Shown piece by piece: positions 1 to 13,425 of a DNA stretch of 64,000 nucleotides; positions within the stretch are counted from its first letter, which is position 1, and each line of letters begins with the position of its first letter. The notes beneath the pieces are model-generated. The model was not told the DNA's origin and did no database searches. It saw nothing but the letters and a program-made list of their open reading frames with translations. Source of the stretch: Acorus gramineus (lineage: Eukaryota; Streptophyta; Magnoliopsida; Acorales; Acoraceae); assembly GCA_030737835.1 (NCBI GenBank), contig CM060854.1:14658607-14722606 (forward strand), given 5' to 3'. The position numbers and the translations under genes were made by a program.

Positions 1-2668
1 TCTGATTCCGGGGATCGAGCGATTTCGAGAGCTCCGTACCGGATGGCCCCAGCAGAGTTGAAGGTGCTCAAGGAGCAGTTGGAGGAGTTGCTAGAGAAGG
101 GCTTCGAACGTCCGAGTGTTTCTCCGTGGGGAGCCCCTGTTTTGTTTGTGCAGAAGGACGGTTCGCTGCGGCTTTGTATTGATTACAGGCAGCTGAACAA
201 GCGGACCGTGAAGAACAAGTATCCCTTGCCACGGATTGACGATCTGTTTGACCAGCTCCAGGGAGCGCGGGTCTTTTCTAAGATCGATCTCCATTCGGGT
301 TACTATCAGCTGAAGATCCGGGAGTCAGACATTCCAAAGACGGCCTTTCGTACCCGTTATGGGCACTACGAGTTCAGAGTACTGTCGTTTGGGTTGACGA
401 ATGCGCCGGCGGCCTTCATGGATCTGATGAACCGGGTGTTTCGGCCCTTCCTCGACTCCTTCGTAGTAGTCTTCATCGATGATATTCTGGTATACTCGAG
501 GAGTCTTGAGGAGCACGCTCACCATCTCCACACTGTCTTGGAGACTTTGGCCCGACATCAGTTGTTCGCCAAGTTCAGTAAGTGCGAGTTTTGGTTGGAG
601 CGTATGGCCACGTGATTTCCGGCGAGGGCATATCTGTGGACCCGGACAAGACGCTCGCCGTGTCGAATTGGCGTCGACCGTCGAACCCCACAGAGATTCA
701 GAGCTTCCTGGGCTTGGCGGGTTATTACAGGAGGTTTGTCGAGGGTTTCTCAAAGATAGCTGTTCCTCTTACCCGCCTCACTCGGAAGGATGTCCGATTC
801 GAGTGGTCCCCAGCTTGCGAGGAGAGCTTCCTGGAGTTGAAGCGAAGGCTCACCTTAGCGCCAGTTCTTACCATTCCGTCTGGGAGTGGTGGGTTCGCAG
901 TTTACTCCGATGCATCGCGGTTGGGTGTGGGTTGCGTCCTGATGCAGTACGGTAAGGTTGTGGCTTATGCGTCGCGTCAGTTGAAGCCCCACGAGCAGAA
1001 TTACCCCACCCATGACTTAGAGTTAGCAGCGATCATCTTTGCGCTGAAGATGTGGAGGCACTACCTCTATGGCGAGGAGTTCGAGCTCTTCACTGATCAC
1101 AAGAGCTTGACTTATTTGCAGTCCCAGCCGGAGCTCAACATGCGTTAGAGACGTTGGGTCGAGTTCCTGAAGGACTATGATTGTGACATCGCTTACCATC
1201 CGGGTAAGGCGAATGTCATGGCGGATGCTCTCAGCAAGCAGCCCTTGGGCATGGCCGCCCACCTGGCTGTACGTCGTTGGAGGCTTCTGGAGGAGGCCGC
1301 TTGCTGGATCAGCGTTCGAGAGACTCCTGCGGGTGGCTTTTTGGCCAGGCTAGTGGTGCAGCCTGTTCTTCTCGACGAGATCCGCACGGCTCAGGGGCAG
1401 GATCCTCACTTTCTAGTCCTCTCTGAAGGCGTCGCCCGGGGCGAGCGTCCGGACTACCAGATTCGCGAGGACGGGATCCTGCGGTTCAGAGGTCGAGTAT
1501 GCATTCCTGACGACGCAGAGCTGAAGCAGAAGATCTTGGACGAGGCCCATCGTTCGAGGTACACAGTGCATCCTGGTGGCACGAAGATGTACAGGGGCCT
1601 TCGTCGTGGCTACTGGTGGCGCGGGATGAAGACGGATATTGCCCGTTTCGTTGCCCGTTGCTTGGTATGCCAGCAGGTGAAGTCGGAGCATCAGCACCCT
1701 GCGGGGAAGCTGCAGTCCATTGAGATTCCTTAGTGGAAGTGGGAGCAGATCACCATGTACTTCATTTCGGGCTTGTCGAGGTCACATTCGGGTCGCGATG
1801 CCATCTGGGTAATCGTCGATCGACTGACGAAGTCCGCTCATTTCCTCCCCATCCGACTCACCGATTCTCTGGACACCCTGGCGCAGTTGTTTGTCTCTGA
1901 GATCGTTCGTCTCCATGGCACTCCCGTCAGCATCATTTCTGATCAAGACGTGAGATTTACTTCGAGGTTCTGGCGTAGCCTTCAGCACGCCCTTGGTACG
2001 AACCTCCACTTCAGTACAGCGTTTCATCCGCAGACGGACGGCCAGTCGGAGAGGACGATTCAGACCCTGGAGGACATGCTGCGAGCTTGCGTTCTCGATT
2101 TTGGGGGCAGTTGGGAGAGGCATCTTCCGTTGGTGGAGTTTGCCTACAACAACAGCTACCACTCGAGTATCAGGATGGCTCCATACGAAGCGCTCTATGG
2201 CCGCAGCTGCAGGTCCCCCTTGTGTTGGGACGAGGTCGGAGAGCGCCAGTTGGAGGGACCAGAGATCATCCACCAGACCTCAGAGATGGTCAAGACGATT
2301 CGCGAGCGTATCCGAGTCGCTCAGAGCCGTTAGAAGAGCTACGCCGATCGTCGTCGCCGTGAGCTCGCCTTCGAGGTTGGTGACCATGTCTTCCTGAAGG
2401 TGTCCCCGATGAAGGGCATCTTCCGTTTCGGTGTGCGGGGCAAGCTGAGTCCGCGTTTCATTGGGCCGTTCCTCATCCTCGAGCGAGTTGGGGAGGTGGC
2501 CTATCGCATCGCTTTGCCCCACAGTTGGCACAGGCCCATGACGTCTTCCATGTCTCGCAGCTGAGGCGTTACGTCCACGATCCTGCTCACGTCATTCCGT
2601 TCGAGCCGCTCGTCTTCGAGCCAGACTTGTCATTCGTGGAGCAGCCGATCGAGATCCTGGACCGACGC
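1..2668 (+). pseudogene. chromovirus pol (RT, RNase H, integrase), decayed
   Basis: Polyprotein remnant open from base 1. Reverse transcriptase lies at 1-600, with the catalytic FIDD at about 472-483 followed by ILVYS. RNase H lies at about 870-1145 ([10 protein letters not shown]). The integrase has an HHCC zinc-binding region at about 1560-1690 and a DDE core at about 1755-2200, including DRLTKSAHFLP, SDQDVRF and FHPQTDGQSERT. Breaks: a non-triplet deletion near 604 that removes residues between FWLER and GHVIS and shifts the frame; in-frame TAG at 1146-1148, 1731-1733 and 2331-2333; a one-base loss near 2520 in a C run. The tail stops at ILDRR near 2668. No intact product is possible. Confidence 0.93.
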
Positions 2669-5092
2669 GAAAATTTCATCGAATTCCGGTAACGTTCTGA
2701 ATTTCGCAGTTTCGAATCGTATCCGGGTTTTGACCAAGCAAAAAGTCATTGGGAGACTTGACCAAGTCAAAGATGACTTTGACCAAGTCAAGTTTGACCC
2801 TTGACTTGGTCAATGGATTTTGTTTGTTAGTGTGGCTAAGTTGACTTAGAGTCAAAGTTCACTAAAATGACCTAAGTGCCCTTAGTGGTGAGTGTGTGAG
2901 TGTGTGTGTGTGTGTGTGGCCTCACTTAGGCGTGCACCAATAGTGCTTCTCCTTCTATTCATCTTCTTCTCTCTCACTCACTCACAAGCTCTCATCATCC
3001 CTTCCCTTGTTTCCACCTTTTGATCTAGTAGAAGAGCTTGAATTGGAAAGCCATAGAAGAAGAAAAGAAAGGTAGGGTTCCGATCTACCTTTCCATGGTG
3101 TTGTTTTTGGATTTCCCCTATGTTGACCTCCTCTCTTAGCTCCTTTTCACCTCTGTTTTCAGCCATTCTTGGGCTGAGAAGAGGTCTTGGTAGTGGTGGT
3201 CTTGGTGGTGGCGTTTCGGTGCGCGAAGGGCACCCGAGTTCCTCCCTTCCTCTCTTTGGGTGAGGTTTCCTCCTCCCTATTTTCTTGTTTAGATGGTTGT
3301 TTAGGAGGTGAAGTGGAGTAGGCATGGTATGCATGTGTGTTAGGGGTGTGGGAGGGCTGAGGAAGGGAGTGGGTTTGGCTCGGGAGCGCGTGCGGGGTCA
3401 TCCGTGCGCGTGCGCGTGAGTCTGTGCGCGCAGGCAATGCAGGAGCGCGCAGTCGAGCGCGCTGTGTGCTGCGGGGAGCGCAGTGCACGCGGTCCGCGCG
3501 GGGGCGCGCGCGGGGTGCTGCGCAGAGGCGCAGTACGCGCGGGTAGACGCAGGGCTGGACGCGTGGGCGCGCGCGGCAGCGTGTCTGAGCGCTCGAGCAA
3601 GGGCGCAGCAGCGCATCTGGGCGCGCGGGCTGGGGCGTGGCAATGCGCCCGGGGCGCGGGCGTGCGTGCGTGCGTGCACACCCATGCGTGCGCGTGCGGG
3701 TTGGCCGGGGGTGCGGGAGTGTGTCGGGGCACTCGGGCTCGCGTGCGTGCGGGCCGTATGCATGCTTGTCCGAGTGTTAGGTATTTCTAGCGTATTTCCT
3801 ATGTATTTGTGTAGATTACTCACCATTTTGATTACCCATGTCTTGCAGATCTTGACGGGCGGTCACGCGACGACCCGGGTGTTGGTGAGTGGGACAATCC
3901 AACCCAGTAGGGAGGCGTTCGATGCACGTAGGCGTGCATTGCCCTCCCCTGGGGTACCATAGTTGCATATTAGCTAGTATTGAATGTGAACTATGTCTCG
4001 CATGATTAATATGATGTATCCATGCCACCTTAGATTTGTATGCTAGGGATATGCACCCTTACATCATGTTAGAGGCCTATGCATGCCTAGACACCTTGCC
4101 CCGACCTGTGCATGTTCCCACCTAGTTTAATTTAATTAAATCAATGTGAGCATGTCTTAAAGAATATTATAACCTTGTTGTTATAATATATGTCTCCCCG
4201 CATCTTAGTTATGCGCCCTAGAGGAATTCTTGAGAATTGAGGACATTATTTAGCGTTACCATCGGTGTCGACGGATCCATGAGGATCGTATCCGTGTAAG
4301 TAGGTTGTCTTCTCTTTATTGGTTAGATCCGATGTAGAAACTCCCCGGCGATAGCTGACCTGACAGAGGGCTTCCGTTCGGTACCTCTGATGTGTTCGGA
4401 CAGTACTGGTAGTTGGAGTGGACTAGGTCGAGGCTACGAGGGTGGGAAAGGGCTACCGGATGGACCAGGAGTGGAGAGCGGTCTAGTCTACCCCAAGAGG
4501 CCCATGTCACCCCTCGGAGAGGGTGAGGGTGAGGGGAGGGAAAGGGGGTTGGCGATGGGACGACCCACTAGATTGTGTAGTTACTGCCACGTAGGGGCTA
4601 TAAATTATTTGAGGTTAACATGAATTGTGATGCATGGGTTGTGCTATTCACTGAGCGTGTGGCTCACCCCTCGCATATATTTTTCTCCAGTTATATCTGA
4701 GTCGGATCTAAAGAGGAGCTCCCCGAGGCACATCAGCGCCAGTAGTAGCAGAGCAGCGTCACGTTCTACGAGTGAGAGGCCATCAGCATCCCCCTTTGAT
4801 TGTATGTATTGTATTCCGTGCTTGGGCACACGTTTGTATTATATTTGGATGTCATTGTATATATTGGCTCTCACAGGATAGTTGATTATGTATCGGGTCT
4901 GTAATATGTTTTTTGAATTACAGACTCAGTCTTTTAGCTTCCGCTATTTGTGTATATATTATGTCAGCCTCATTGTTGTCTGTGTTGTCATTTTTGATGT
5001 TGTTTAGAGTATGTTATTGACCTCCTATATAGACTGCTGATATCATATATACCATTGCCGCGTCTCAGGGACGGCCGCCCTGGGGCGTGACA
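2668..5092 (+). repeat. 3' LTR, 5'-truncated
   Basis: From about 2670 the sequence matches the inner LTR of the complete element at 21783-31507: ATTCCGGTAACGTT and GTATC(C/T)GGGTTTT, a GC-rich core at about 3391-3765, TTGCAGATCTTGACGG at about 3845, and an end in GGGGCGTGACA at 5092. The first roughly 190 bp of a full LTR are missing, with the polypurine tract and the end of the integrase tail. The LTR holds a GT microsatellite near 2889-2918 not seen in the other copies. Confidence 0.85.
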
Positions 5093-6871
5093 TTGGCAGC
5101 CATGTCGTGGTTCATTCAATCAATTTTAACGCAAAATGATGAAACCATGTGTTTTAATTGATCCACGCGACCTTAAAGCGCTCCGTCTCGGTGAAGAGGG
5201 TAAACCAGAAAATAAACTGAACACTCACGCAACCCTAGCCACCCTCTCTAGGATCTCTCTCTCCCTTTTCACAATCTCTCGTTCGGGTACACTTTTGCCA
5301 ATTATTCTCTCTCTCTCTCTCTCCCTCCCTCCTTGGATCAGTCAATCCGCCCTCTCTCTCTCTCCGATTACCTTCTGTGTTCTTCTATGTTACATTATGT
5401 AATATGTTATGTTCATATTATTATATTATGTTCTTCTTTGTTCTTCTATTCAGATTTATATAATTTGTTGTTCAGATTATATAATATGTTTTGTTAAATA
5501 TTCTATTCAGATTATATAATATGTTGCCTTCATTTTTCAACATTATGTTCAGATTATATAGTCTGTTATAGATTGATTACTTATTTTCCATTTTATTTCA
5601 AATTGTTTTTCATTTTACTTGACAATATTATGTTCAGATTATATATATAGTCGTGTCTATATTGTGTGTTTTCAAAAAATTGTAATTCACCATGTCCTGT
5701 GTCCATGCTTCATAGACTCTACAAACATCATGTGATATATTTGATAGAACATATGTTATAACATGAAAATTCATATGGTCGAAACTGTGACCACATAATA
5801 CAAATATAGTGCAGAATTTGAAGAGATGTATACATTTAAGTTTGGTTGATTAGCACAAATAACAATAACAAATGAAGAAAATCATCTCAATTTATTGTTC
5901 AAAGAGCATTTAGCAACAAATCTCAAGAAGAGAATGTCAGAAAGTTTTATACACTAAATATATAAATTGACAATCCTTAATGCTATGCATCAAGCCATCA
6001 ACAGTCAGGAAAAAAATCATACTTACACTAATGTTAACACTATATCAAAGAGAAAAAAACTGTGAAGAAGTGACTTCATCTACATGTCTGCACTTGGCAT
6101 GCCATAAAGGAAAACACCATAAAACGAAACCATCAACTTTAAATATTTCTTTTTGCTTTTATATAATTTTTTGTCGGCACCCTGCAAACACTAATATGAT
6201 AGATGAAGTCTCATTTATTTGTCAAAATGTTAGGTATATTTATGTAGTTTGTTGAACTGCACTTTCATATATTTAATTTGTTGGCTTATTTACTTGGCAT
6301 GATTGAAATGTACTAGATTCAAGGTTCACTTGGAAATTGGAATGTTTTAGTTTTGATGTTTTATTCATTTTGTTATTTTTGGTCCTATGTCTCATCAAAA
6401 CTGAAAATGGTTTTGAGACATGAAAGTTGTATGCTTCTGTTGGGAACTTAGAGTATTATCTAATGTTTACTTTATTGATTACAGAATTATTTTGCTATTT
6501 TGTTTTTCATTATCTGAATTTCTGATTTTGAACAATAACGTTTTTTGAAAATATTACGTCAGTATAGCAAAAAATTTAATATGCTTGCAAAATAAACATT
6601 TGTAAGCCTTTTTCTACACGTGTGCCTAGTCTCTAGAACCACTTTGTCTCTTGTGGATGTGAGCCTCAAATTTGATAAATAAACTGATGACAGAGAAAGA
6701 ACAACAATACAACATATATGCAACATTTAAATAGAAAGTTTCACTTATTTATGCATTAGTGAGTTATAGTTTAACAAATTGTACCATTTTATGGTGTTTG
6801 ACAAACTGTTAATATGATATACACATGCATATGTATATGTATATCATATTTATAGTTTGACAAATATTTTA
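5093..6871. other. AT-rich intergenic stretch, no gene seen
   Basis: It holds a CT/CTCC-rich tract around 5307-5360 and several diverged copies of a TTCAGATTATATAATATGTT word between 5450 and 5645. Short open frames at 5136-5402 and 5980-6255 show no recognisable domain or favourable composition and are not called. The last five bases (6867-6871, TTTTA) are the left target duplication of the solo LTR. Confidence 0.6.
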
Positions 6872-9800
6872 TGTCACGCCCCAGGCGTCCCCGAGACGTG
6901 GCAAAATTAATATAATATCAGCTATCAATACCTGAGGTCAATAAGGACACCAACAACAATACACAAGGCGACAAAGCAAGATAAAGATAACTCACTGAAA
7001 AGCGGAAGCATAATATATAACAATGTCTGTAAATCAAAAACATTATTACAGACCCGAATACACAATCAATGTCCTGTGAAAGCCAAGTCTAGACCAAAGA
7101 AAATACAACATGTGCCACATGCACGATTTACAAAGCATAAAATGACTCTAGGAATGCTGACAGCCTCACACACGCCACCCGCCGGCAGAACGCTCCACGC
7201 CCATAAGACCACGCCACAGGAAGCTCCAGCTCCACGCCCAACACTGTCCCTGAAAAGAAACAGTATGCGAGGGGTGAGCTACAAGCTCAGTGAGTGGCTG
7301 GAAACCAATCACCATTCTACAGTTCAATACACAAATCAATTTCCTTTCAAGAAAAACATGGGTAGAAACCCAATGGATAACAGGGTCACGCGGCGGCGCG
7401 ACCAACCTCACCCCCACCCTCACTCCCGGAGGGAGTCTTTTGGGACTTATGGGGAGAGACCATACCGTCGGTCGAAGAGACCCGGATTTACTGGTCTACT
7501 CAACACTACTGGATCATCTACATCTAGACAATCGCCCAACGATGTCCTTCAACATCGATCACGAGACCGGACCCAACAACTATGGGAACGGTCGAACAAC
7601 GAATGGGTCACGAGGCGACGTGTCTTCACCTCATCCACACCCTCACTCCTGAAAGGAGACATCTTGGTACACCCCTGGTCCGCCGATAGCCTCTCCCACC
7701 CTCGTGGCCTCCGCCTAGTCCTCTGACAGATATAGCCAACGCCGGGGAGTTCCTACATCGGATCCAACGAAGGGGAGAATGATTCCACGCTCGCGATATC
7801 ATTCGTTAGCCCTCTTCCGGGTAGCCTCTACCTGGTATACTCCCACGATCGGTACTCCTCCGACTGCATCGGTGGTACCTACGGATGGGAGCCCTCTGTC
7901 AGGACAGCTACAACCCGGCCTCTTCAACTCAGCCTCTCCCACCCTCGTGGCCTCCGCCTAGTCCTCTGACAGGTATAGCCAACGCCGGGGAGTTCCTCTT
8001 CAACTCGGACAACCTTGGGAGTGAACATTCATGTTCGCAAAGCGAACCCCATGGAAACAACTACCGCTCTCGATACTCGCTTATCGAGATATCAACACAG
8101 GCATAACAACAACCAACACACTCATATTAACCTTAAAGTAGTCATAGTCCCTAAACGGGAGTAACTACACAAGCTAGTGGGTCGTAACATCGCCGACCCA
8201 CCCCACCCTCACCCTTTAGGGGGTGACATGGGCCTTTTGGGACTGACTAGACTGCTATTCACCCTTGGTCCACCGGTAGCCCTTTCCCACCCTCGTAGCC
8301 TCGACCTAGTCCACTCCAACTACCAGTACTGTCTGAACACATCGGAGGTACCGGACGGAAGCCCTCTGTCAGGTCAGCCATCGCCGGGGAGTACCTACAT
8401 CGGATCCAACCAAAAGGAGAAGACAACCTACTCACACGGATACGATCCTCATGGATCCGCCGACACCGATTGCAACTCTACTAATGTCATGAATTCTCCA
8501 GAATTCCTCCAGGGCGCATAACTAAGATGCGGGGAGACATATATCATAACCACAAGGTTACAATATTCTCTAAGGCATGCTCACATTTTGATTTAAATAA
8601 ATTAAACTAAATGGGAACATGCATGGTTCAGGGCAAGGTGTCTAGGCATGCATAGGCCGCTATACATGATATAAGGGTGCATATCCCTAGCATACAAAGT
8701 CTAAGGTGGCATGGATATATCATATTTATCATGCATGCATGGTATCTACATATTTTAGTTTAAGCATGGCTATACTACTTGTTTACACAAGTAGTATAGC
8801 TAAGATACCCCATCGATGCGTGACGCGCGTCTACGCGGGTCGAGCGCATCCCTAGAGAGGGGGGGGATTGGAATCAAACCACTCACCTTACGACCCGGGA
8901 CCTCGCGCATCCCATCCGACGAGATCTGCAAGGTAGGGGCATCCAACTGGTGAGAAACAACACAATTTACACATAGAAAACATTAGAAATACCCAATACT
9001 CGGACAAGCATGCATACGGACTCGCATGCATGCGAGCACGCACGTACGCACGCGAGTCCGAGTGCCCCGACACCTACCCGAACACTTGGGCAGCCACACG
9101 CATGGCCCCCCGCACGCGCACGCACGCACCCCAGCACCATCGGCGCACTGCCGCGCGCCTGCCCGCGCGCCCAGACGCGCTGCCGCACGCGCGCGCACCG
9201 CGCGTCCAGCCCAGTGCGTACCCGCGCGCACTGCGCCCCCCCGCGCAGCACCCCGCGCACGCCCCAGCACGCTCACGCACGCGCATGCACGCGCTCGCGC
9301 GCACTGGTCCCCCTGCCCCGCACCCAGGCACATGCCCAGGCGCACTGCGGCGCACGCGCACGCTCGCGCGCACGCCCGCGCGCACTCTTGCTCGCGCCAG
9401 CACCCTCACGCACCCGCGCGCACACTCCGCGCGCACTCACGCACCCGCGCGCGTCTGCGCGCCTGACTGCGCCTGCCAGCGCCCGCCTGCGCGTGCCCAG
9501 CCCATCCCAACCTCATTTTAACCCTCCCCAACCCCACACACACCCTAACCCCTATGCATAGCATGCATGACCTTCCCAACATCCCCTTAAGCCATGAAAA
9601 CCAAGAAAAGAAGGGGAGGAGCTCACCTTGGAGGGGGAACGAAAGGGGGAGGTTCGGGGGCCCTCGACGCACCCGCGACCACCTCAACCACCACCACCAA
9701 CACCACCACCCTCAGCCCTCCTCAGCCTCCTCCAATGGCTGCAAATCAGGGGGGGGGGAATCATGAGAGGGAGCTTGAGAGGAGAGAAGACAAACAACAA

Positions 9801-10427
9801 CAACAACACATGAACAAACCCTCTTCTTCCTTCACCATCTCCTTCTCTTCTTCTCATTGAGACATTAAACCAAACACTTGGGGGGGGCTTTGAAGGAGAG
9901 AAAGAGAGACCAGATGTAGATAGACGTGGGGATTGGGAGGGAGAGAGAGAGGGAGAAAGATATTTATGCACAAATATCTAAAGAGGGAATGACTAAGTAG
10001 CCTTTGACCGGAAATTCTGCGCATGCTTCACTGGAACAGCCATAACTTCCTCAATATAGCTCCAAATTGCTCAATTCCAAGTCCGTTAGAAAGACAAGAA
10101 GATTATCTACAACTTTCATGTTCATGCCAAGATCAAATAATCTCTCCAGATATTCAGCAATTAGAGCTAAACATAGAACAGGGCTGCTGCCAGAATTTCC
10201 ATCCCCGGGGTATACTTGGAAAAATACCCATAACTTTTACTACAAGAATCCAGTTGATCTAATTCCACTTCTGTACGAAAGCTAACTCAAAACTGGACAT
10301 CTCATAATAAAATCATATTTAAACCTCTTCATCTTGGATTTTAACAAAATCAAATCCAAATAACTTCTAGGAAAAAATTATGTACCCAAATTTTCAACAG
10401 AGCGCTCCAAATGACACAGGCACAACA
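6872..10427 (-). repeat. solo LTR, reverse orientation
   Basis: Read on the minus strand this 3,556-bp unit starts TGTTGTGCC and ends GGGGCGTGACA, so it has the TG...CA ends of an LTR. Its length matches the 3.4-3.5-kb LTRs at 21783-25325 and 28114-31507. The bases immediately left (6867-6871) and right (10428-10432) are both TTTTA, a perfect 5-bp target duplication typical of Ty3/gypsy. No internal region is present, so this is a product of LTR-LTR recombination. The GC-rich core is at about 9041-9500. Blocks at about 7640-8020 and 8260-8420 share the (G/C)CCGGCG(T/A)T...GTCAG motifs of the other LTRs. TTTAAATAAATT-type AT-rich sequence is at about 8590. Open frames in the core are compositional artefacts. 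Confidence 0.93.
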
Positions 10428-10432
10428 TTTTA

Positions 10433-12147
10433 ATGCTCTTTAATTTGTAGTTTTGATACAATTTTACTCTTTCTTTTGAGTAGATGCACTATTGATGTTG
10501 ATGTTAATGTATTATTAAACACGTATATGTCTGCTTTTTCTATGAATTTATTTCTTTTTGTCAATTTTCTTTAAAAAAAAATTCTGTGAGATTTCAGTGT
10601 ACTGTTAAAAATTCCCTGTTATTGTAATATATATAATATTATGATAATATATAATGAATACTTGATTTTCAATATAGCAGTTTTATTTTTATAGGTACAA
10701 TATTATAACACGTTGTTAACATGTTAACTTTATGCATGTTTTCATTCTGTTGTTCATTGTTTTTATTAACCTCTAACTCCATAAATCTCTCTGTCCATGT
10801 ACACTTTACCCATTTGACATTCAGCTTCAATGTAGATTTTTTTGAGATAATGACTTGTTTTTATTTCATAATTATGTACAATTTTGGTAAACATACCATT
10901 TGTAATCTGCAATGTTCACATATAGTAAACAATGTGCTTTTCTTTCATTTGTAATTTATTTTGTTCATATGCAATTTGTAGAAGCAATATTCTTCCCTTA
11001 CATTGGATGTCTTTTTAATGTATACAATCGTTCTAAATAATGCTCTTCCTTTTTCTGGACATTCAAATTATTATATAAGTGATTTTTTTTCATATGATCT
11101 TGTTTAGTTTGTTATCTGATGTCATGTATTTTGTTCTTGCATGAAATTTTACGTCCTTAGCACATGCACTTAATTAGTGTGTATATATGTGTGTGTGTGT
11201 GTGTACACATATAGACTCCACTTGGGCATTAGTTCTTTTTTTATTGCCAATGGCTATTTGAACAATACCTGCAATCATCCAACAGTAATTTGGGCTTAAA
11301 CTGGCTTGTTCCTGTACCCTATCTATTCTCTCTTCTTTCACTCATATATTCTAATGATTTATGAGTTCGTCATATCAACTTGCCACTATTCCTTCCAAAT
11401 GTCACATGCATTTAATGTCAATTATCTTTCAATATGTCATATACTTGTTATTTTCATCCAAGTGTTACTCTTCCTTAAACTCTTTAGCGTCCGTTTGGTT
11501 CGGCGATTTGGTAGCGTCTGCGATTTGGTATTTGAAAAACTTAAAAAACAAATTCAAACATTTTTGCGTAGTAGCTTTTAAAAATAAACATGATTAGCGT
11601 TTACGTGTAAAAAGAGACGAATTTGGAAAGTTGGGGTCGGTGAGCTTACAGTAAAAGATGTTCATTGACCCTTTGAAATGACCACTTTGCCCCTGATGAA
11701 ATAAAAAATGACGAAGACATTTAAACTTAGGAAAAAGATACACACAGCCCCCATTCCAGCCCCAATTGCAGTCCATCCCATTTTTCTTGTTTTTTTTAAC
11801 AAATCACACTCATCTTTTGAAGTACATGCTGTTATATAAAATAAAGTATATACTGAGATACATTAATGTATTTTTTTTATAATGAAAAATGAAAAAATAA
11901 ATTTGGGTCATATACACTATGATAATGCAGTATATATTACACTATTATAATGTATGGAAATACAAAACAAACTATTGTGTGTATTAGCGCTTTTAAACTT
12001 AGGCTACGTTAGATTCGGCTTAAAATCTTATTGACTAAAATCGGAATTTTTTAGTGATTTTTTGTTTTAAGTCTGTCTGGTTGAGACTCACATAAGTACT
12101 AAATATTACTCTCTTTCAGCCCAAATGCCCTGTTATTTTCAGCCCAT
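10433..12147. other. AT-rich intergenic stretch with MITE-like fragments
   Basis: No gene is supported. A block at about 11487-11765 begins CGTCCGTTTGGTTCGGCGA and contains TTGACCCTTTGAAATGACCA, words of the kind found in DNA-transposon MITE ends, but no matching second end was found. A GT repeat with flanking ACACAT is at about 11177-11210. This stretch is probably the original upstream neighbour of the WDR91-like gene before the nested insertion at 12148-38055. Confidence 0.5.
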
Positions 12148-12927
12148 TGCACTAGGTGGTGTTTGGCAGCGGCGGAAAGCGGATTTTAAGTACTGATTAA
12201 TAAGTGCAGAAAGAAGTTGTGATGATAATCTTTAAGAGTTCAGGAAAAAAGGCGTTTGGTTTAGCGGAAAATATTAAGCAGTATTTTAGATAAGTGTGTT
12301 TGGTTAACCACTTGACATATGTGCTTATTGGAAGGGTATTTTGGTCCATTTTATAAGTGCTGAATGTTATTTTGATGTTTGGTTGAAATGGAAAAAACAT
12401 GTTTTTTTGGAGATACTAAAGATTATTCTTTTTTAACATGTTAAAAATACATCAACTACTAATACCCTTTGAAGAGCCAAAACAATATAGCACCTGGATA
12501 CCCACATGTTGAAAAACAATAGATTGTTTGTTTAATCCGTTGAAAACTCTGATATTTAATATATTTCCAGCTATCTCATAGGATTGCAAAGACTCCTTAA
12601 TTGGACTACAAACACATCCAAATGCCATCATTAAAATTAAAAAAGAGGACTTCAAAAAATATTGATGGGCCTCTGTTGTAAGAGTTTGACAGTTACATAA
12701 ATTCTACAAAACTGAAAACATAGAAATGTTTCATTTTAACAAAAAAAAATCCACATAGACAAGTAATAGTCAATCTAATAATTTCATTAGTCTGACATAA
12801 GCAGTACTATTCAGATTTCAACACTCCCACAGATGACATAGTTTTTTCAAATTTGTTACAAAAGTGACTGCTCCATAGAGATGTTTATAATGTTACAGAC
12901 ATCTGTGGGCTAATGGAACTTCTACAT

Positions 12928-13348
12928 TTACTTGATAGCTAGGATTAAAAGCAAAACAAAGATAACAAACACCAACAACATTATACAAAAGCATGCACAA
13001 CATCCGAAAATCATTAAACCCGTTGGCCGTGGTCCTGCATTGTCCTTCTCTACCTTCCTAAGGATTTGCAGTTGGTTATCTTGAAACTCTCCCATCCTAG
13101 GCAATGTATCTGCCCACATGAAAGAGGCACGGTGGTCCTGCATCCAACCAAATATACAAATCAATATGGAAACACAAAAAAATACATATATATCTATCAG
13201 TGAAGACCAATGCACTTGTTAGAACACGTACCAATCTCGCAAGGCACCTAAAGAACCACCGCCCGTAGTTCTTATCTGTTTGTGCCATATGAAGGGTCAT
13301 TGGTCCTCGGCCACAGGCACAATGAATATCAGAATGAGTGTTCTTCAT
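12928..13348 (-). CDS. small GRF-type zinc-finger protein with C-terminal membrane segment
   Basis: Two exons, 13348-13232 and 13137-12928, joined phase 0 across a GT-AG intron, give about 108 residues. The N-terminal exon has C-x-C-G at the start (CACGRGPM) and a later W-F-F-R-C, the spacing of the GRF zinc-finger fold. The last about 35 residues are almost entirely hydrophobic (ending FVIFVLLLILAIK), a tail-anchor-like membrane segment, with a short coiled-coil-like stretch (QLQILRKVEKD) between. Small GRF-finger plus membrane-tail proteins are common in plant genomes and often found near transposons. It lies downstream of the transposase on the same strand inside the Harbinger element. Whether it is a cargo gene or an older captured fragment is unclear. 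Confidence 0.6.
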
Positions 13349-13425
13349 GCTGTCAAAAATATTGATGCATCATACATATAGCATTATAATGTACATACAT
13401 AGCTAGAAATACAACAAACAGTGCA

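Larger units (their letters stand above)
1..5092 (+). mobile_element. Ty3/gypsy chromovirus (Tekay/Del-like), 3' part
   Basis: This is the 3' part of an LTR retrotransposon entering from the left edge. It holds pol (reverse transcriptase, RNase H, integrase, start of a chromodomain tail) followed by a 5'-truncated 3' LTR ending in TGACA at 5092. The order RT-RNaseH-INT is that of Ty3/gypsy, and the tail motif ILDRR after the integrase is where Tekay/Del chromoviruses carry a chromodomain. The element is dead: frameshifts, stop codons and a deletion joining the tail to the LTR. The 5' LTR, gag and protease are outside the window, so the target duplication cannot be tested. Confidence 0.9.

Noticed and set aside
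4390-4623. Open frames in the LTR at 4390-4881, 7076-7726 and 24463-25155 as genes
   Set aside because: They coincide with repeated LTR blocks and have counterparts in the other LTRs with shifted frames; no protein family is recognised.
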